Assembly: GCA_015350385.1 (NCBI GenBank)
Contig: WNKI01000003.1
Span: 2,579,799-2,643,798 of the forward strand
Length of the DNA stretch: 64,000 nt
Source: Aculops lycopersici
Taxonomy: Eukaryota; Arthropoda; Arachnida; Trombidiformes; Eriophyidae
Reading direction: 5' to 3'
The stretch's first letter is position 1. Every line of letters begins with the position of its first letter. Below the pieces are notes generated by a model. It was not told the DNA's origin. It did no database searches and saw nothing but the letters and a program-made list of their open reading frames with translations. This document shows positions 61,084 to 64,000 of the stretch, in pieces. Both the position numbers and the translations under genes were made by a program.

Positions 61084-64000
61084 ATGGATCAACCAAACAA
61101 TAATAACACAAACCAGACACAACAACCCACACAACCAACATCACAACTACAACAACAGCAACAGCAACAGCAACAACCCCAATCCCAACCACAATCACAA
61201 CAACCACAACAACAGCCAACAACACAGCCTCAACCCCAACCTCAACAACAACCGACACAACAACAAGAACAGGATGCCGCCGATGTTGAAAGTCAAAGTG
61301 AAGCGACCATTAGATTTACAATTGAAGACTTTAGTAACCTTAAAGAAAGTGTTCTTTCACCACCAGTTTATGTAAGGAACTTACCATGGAAAATTATGGC
61401 AATGCCTAGGATTGGTACACAACCTGCTGGTCATGACAGACAGGGTCAGAATGCTGGCCAACAAAAATCCCTAGGCTTCTTTCTGCAATGCAATGGCGAC
61501 TCCGAATCAACAACCTGGTCTTGTAATGCGCAGGCAGATTTACGTATCATACCCCAAAAAGAAGGCTGCCAACCTATTAGTAGAAGAATCCAACATGTTT
61601 TCTACAGCAAAGAAAACGACTGGGGCTTTAGCCACTTTCTATCAATCTCAGACATTACTGATCCAGAGAAGGGTTTTGTAAAAGACGATACAATCATACT
61701 AGAGGTTTGGGTCTCAGCTGACGCACCTCATGGAGTTAGTTGGGATAGTAAGAAGCACACTGGTCATGTTGGTCTAAAGAATCAAGGCGCCACCTGCTAT
61801 ATGAATTCACTATTGCAAACATTATTTTTCACAAATCAGTTAAGAAAAGCAGTCTATCAAATGCCCACAGAATCCGATGATCCAGTTAGATCCGTTGCTT
61901 TGGCTTTGCAACGCGTATTCTATCATTTACAATTCTCAGATAAGCCAGTCGGTACTAAGAAGTTGACAAAATCCTTTGGTTGGGAAACATTAGACTCATT
62001 CATGCAACATGATGTCCAGGAGCTGTGCCGTGTTCTATTGGATAACATGGAGAGCAAAATGAAGGGAACTTGTGTTGAGGGCACTATTCCAAAATTGTTT
62101 GAAGGGAAAATGATCTCTTTTATTAGATGCAAACATGTCGACTGCTCATCTTCGCGCAATGAACCATTTTATGACATACAACTCAATGTTAAGGGTAAAC
62201 GTAACATACACGAATCTTTCAAAGATTATGTTGAAGTTGAAACTCTAGATGGTGACAACAAGTACGATGCTGGCCACCTCGGCATGCAAGCAGCTGAAAA
62301 GGGTATAACATTTGAACACTTTCCTCCTGTATTACATCTACACTTATTAAGATTTCAATACGATCCGATAACGGACACCAATGTCAAGATCAATGATAGA
62401 TTTGAATTTCCAGAACATCTAGATTTAGACGAATATCTCAAAGAGAAAGAATCGACTCCGGCCACGTATACTCTACACGCTGTGTTGGTTCACTCTGGAG
62501 ACAATCATGGTGGACATTATGTTGTCTTTATAAACCCAAAAGGCGATGGCAGGTGGTGCAAATTTGATGATGACGTTGTCTCAAGGTGCACAATGCAAGA
62601 GGCAATAGATCACAACTTCGGTGGTAATGATGATGACATTGGTGTAAAACATTGCACAAACGCTTATATGTTGGTCTACATTCGGGACAGCGAATTACAA
62701 AATGTCCTTCAGAAATGTGAAGAATCCGACATACCGGAACAGCTCGTTGAAAGATTACAAGAAGAATTCAGACAAGAGGCTCAAAGGCGTAGAGAAAGAA
62801 ATGAAGCACATTTGTATATGAACTTGAATGTTTATACCGAGGATAATTTCATTGGTCATTGTGGATATGATCTATATGATTCTGAGAAGTCTCAACCAAA
62901 AGTTTTCAGAATTAGGAAACAAGCTATACTCAGAGAAGCTGTGTCGACTGTTGCAACACTCATGAAGTATCCAGTTGAAGCTATTAGATTCTGGCCCATC
63001 CAGCAGACTGCTCATGATGACCAAACATTACTTCGACCAACTAGTTTAGATTACGAGAAGTACCAGCAAAAGGTTGTCTATGAATTGAGCGAAATGAGTA
63101 ACACTTGGTCAGTGTTTGTTGAGCTGATCAAACCTGATTCTGGCATCACAGTTTTACCACCTCATGATCCCTCGAAAGATGTATCTATATTGGTATTCTT
63201 CAAGTTGTACGACCCAGCAAACAAATTTCTAACATATTGTGGGCATTCACTTATATCCATTGAAATGAATGCAGCCACACTTTTGAAGCATCTCAACTCA
63301 ATTGCCGGTTACCCGGAAGATACTGAGCTAGAAGTTTACGTCGAGTTCAAGTCATCGGTTCAAAAGTTACATTTCACCGAAGATGGTACTCTGAGCGACT
63401 TCGTGGATCATACGCCCGGTGATGGAGAGATTCTTGTCTTCCAACGCGATCGAAAATTCTATACAAATTGTGAATTTTCAACAGTAGATGACTATTACAA
63501 GGATCTATCATGTCGCATTGAAGTAACATTCTGTGATAAAACTATACCAAACGACCCTGGATTCAAATTGGAATTGTCACTGAAAAACAACTATGATCAA
63601 ATGGCCGAAGCTGTCGCCCAACATTTGGGAACTGACCCATATTTATTACAATTCTTTAGGAACCAGTCATATCGCGAGGGTCCAGGTAATGCACTGAGAT
63701 GCAACTTTGAAGGCACCCTGAAGGATATACTTGTAACGATCAAACAGAGAACTCCAAAGAAGATTTATTACCAGAACCTAACAATTCGTATAAATGAGTT
63801 AGAAAATAAGAAACAATTTACTTGTGTTTGGATGAATGGTAAGTTAAAAGAGGAAAAAGAACTGATATTATACCCTAACAAGAATGGAACTGTTCATGAT
63901 TTATTGGAAGAAGCAAAGAAGCTTGTTGAACTAAGTGAAAATGGTTCAGGAAAATTACGCTGCCTTGAAATAACAAGTTTCAAAATAACATCAATTTTAC
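61084..64000 (+). CDS. USP7: ubiquitin carboxyl-terminal hydrolase 7 (HAUSP), 3' partial
   Basis: Deubiquitinase that stabilises p53/Mdm2-class and chromatin regulators. The ATG at 61084 opens a frame that is still open at the window end (972 codons seen). An N-terminal Gln/Pro-rich tract (about residues 20-70) is followed by the MATH/TRAF domain (about 78-215), the USP domain with Cys238 in 'GLKNQGATCYMNSLLQTL', 'QHDVQELCRVLLDNME', catalytic His478 in 'HSGDNHGGHYVVFI' and the acid in 'KFDDDVVSRCTM' (495-497). Ubiquitin-like C-terminal repeats then begin ('KVFRIRKQAILREAVSTVA'-type sequence). The Cys-His-Asp triad is complete. No intron is visible in almost 3 kb. The rest of the HUBL repeats and the activating tail lie beyond the window. 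Confidence 0.96.
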   Translation, partial: MDQPNNNNTNQTQQPTQPTSQLQQQQQQQQQPQSQPQSQQPQQQPTTQPQPQPQQQPTQQQEQDAADVESQSEATIRFTIEDFSNLKESVLSPPVYVRNLPWKIMAMPRIGTQPAGHDRQGQNAGQQKSLGFFLQCNGDSESTTWSCNAQADLRIIPQKEGCQPISRRIQHVFYSKENDWGFSHFLSISDITDPEKGFVKDDTIILEVWVSADAPHGVSWDSKKHTGHVGLKNQGATCYMNSLLQTLFFTNQLRKAVYQMPTESDDPVRSVALALQRVFYHLQFSDKPVGTKKLTKSFGWETLDSFMQHDVQELCRVLLDNMESKMKGTCVEGTIPKLFEGKMISFIRCKHVDCSSSRNEPFYDIQLNVKGKRNIHESFKDYVEVETLDGDNKYDAGHLGMQAAEKGITFEHFPPVLHLHLLRFQYDPITDTNVKINDRFEFPEHLDLDEYLKEKESTPATYTLHAVLVHSGDNHGGHYVVFINPKGDGRWCKFDDDVVSRCTMQEAIDHNFGGNDDDIGVKHCTNAYMLVYIRDSELQNVLQKCEESDIPEQLVERLQEEFRQEAQRRRERNEAHLYMNLNVYTEDNFIGHCGYDLYDSEKSQPKVFRIRKQAILREAVSTVATLMKYPVEAIRFWPIQQTAHDDQTLLRPTSLDYEKYQQKVVYELSEMSNTWSVFVELIKPDSGITVLPPHDPSKDVSILVFFKLYDPANKFLTYCGHSLISIEMNAATLLKHLNSIAGYPEDTELEVYVEFKSSVQKLHFTEDGTLSDFVDHTPGDGEILVFQRDRKFYTNCEFSTVDDYYKDLSCRIEVTFCDKTIPNDPGFKLELSLKNNYDQMAEAVAQHLGTDPYLLQFFRNQSYREGPGNALRCNFEGTLKDILVTIKQRTPKKIYYQNLTIRINELENKKQFTCVWMNGKLKEEKELILYPNKNGTVHDLLEEAKKLVELSENGSGKLRCLEITSFKITSIL

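Overview
The window is from a eukaryotic nuclear genome, and the gene content is animal. It includes Integrator subunit 2, RalGAP alpha, the BORC subunit BORCS6, a CHIC-family protein, alkylglycerol monooxygenase, a receptor guanylyl cyclase, a NRF-6-type acyltransferase and, most tellingly, a Beaten-path (Beat) immunoglobulin protein, a family typical of arthropods. Very long coding regions lack introns (RalGAP alpha about 1936 aa, Integrator 2 about 1309 aa, PPAT, MAT, and USP7 as far as it is visible). The few introns found in the dense parts are about 90-110 nt. I infer a compact, intron-poor arthropod, with a mite a reasonable guess; eriophyoid mites are known for intron loss. I cannot prove the taxon.

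Layout. 0-25 kb is a dense gene block with many tail-to-tail pairs: a C2H2 zinc-finger protein (5' cut by the window edge), IBA57, a degenerate enolase-phosphatase, a short Na,K-ATPase beta-like membrane protein whose coding end overlaps that of a receptor guanylyl cyclase, RPB4, PPCDC, CHIC, a small single-pass protein (COA3-like), BORCS6, a divergent SAM synthetase, INTS2, DCXR flanked by two copies of a 297-bp direct repeat, WDR82 and AGMO. 26-33 kb is looser: RPL18A and UBL5 head to head, then PPAT. 33-48 kb is a gene-poor, repeat-rich island of about 14 kb whose only clear gene is a three-exon Beat-family gene. This island holds microsatellites, a strong microRNA-like hairpin and many copies of the ETS-type motif ACTTCCGGT. 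47.7-53 kb has a decayed acid-lipase pseudogene, an intact NRF-6-like acyltransferase and a secreted apolipoprotein-like protein, all on the plus strand. 53-64 kb has RalGAP alpha and, divergently, USP7, which runs off the end of the window.

Most genes are housekeeping and unrelated neighbours rather than an operon. Possible local themes are lipid handling (lipase pseudogene, NRF-6, apolipoprotein-like protein) and methionine metabolism (divergent SAM synthetase and a catalytically degenerate methionine-salvage phosphatase). I saw no tRNA, rRNA, CRISPR array or coding transposon. The best candidates for something undescribed are the miRNA-like hairpin near 33.85 kb, the 297-bp repeat pair around DCXR, the truncated beta-subunit-like protein, the pseudo-enzyme ENOPH1 and the single-Ig Beat protein.
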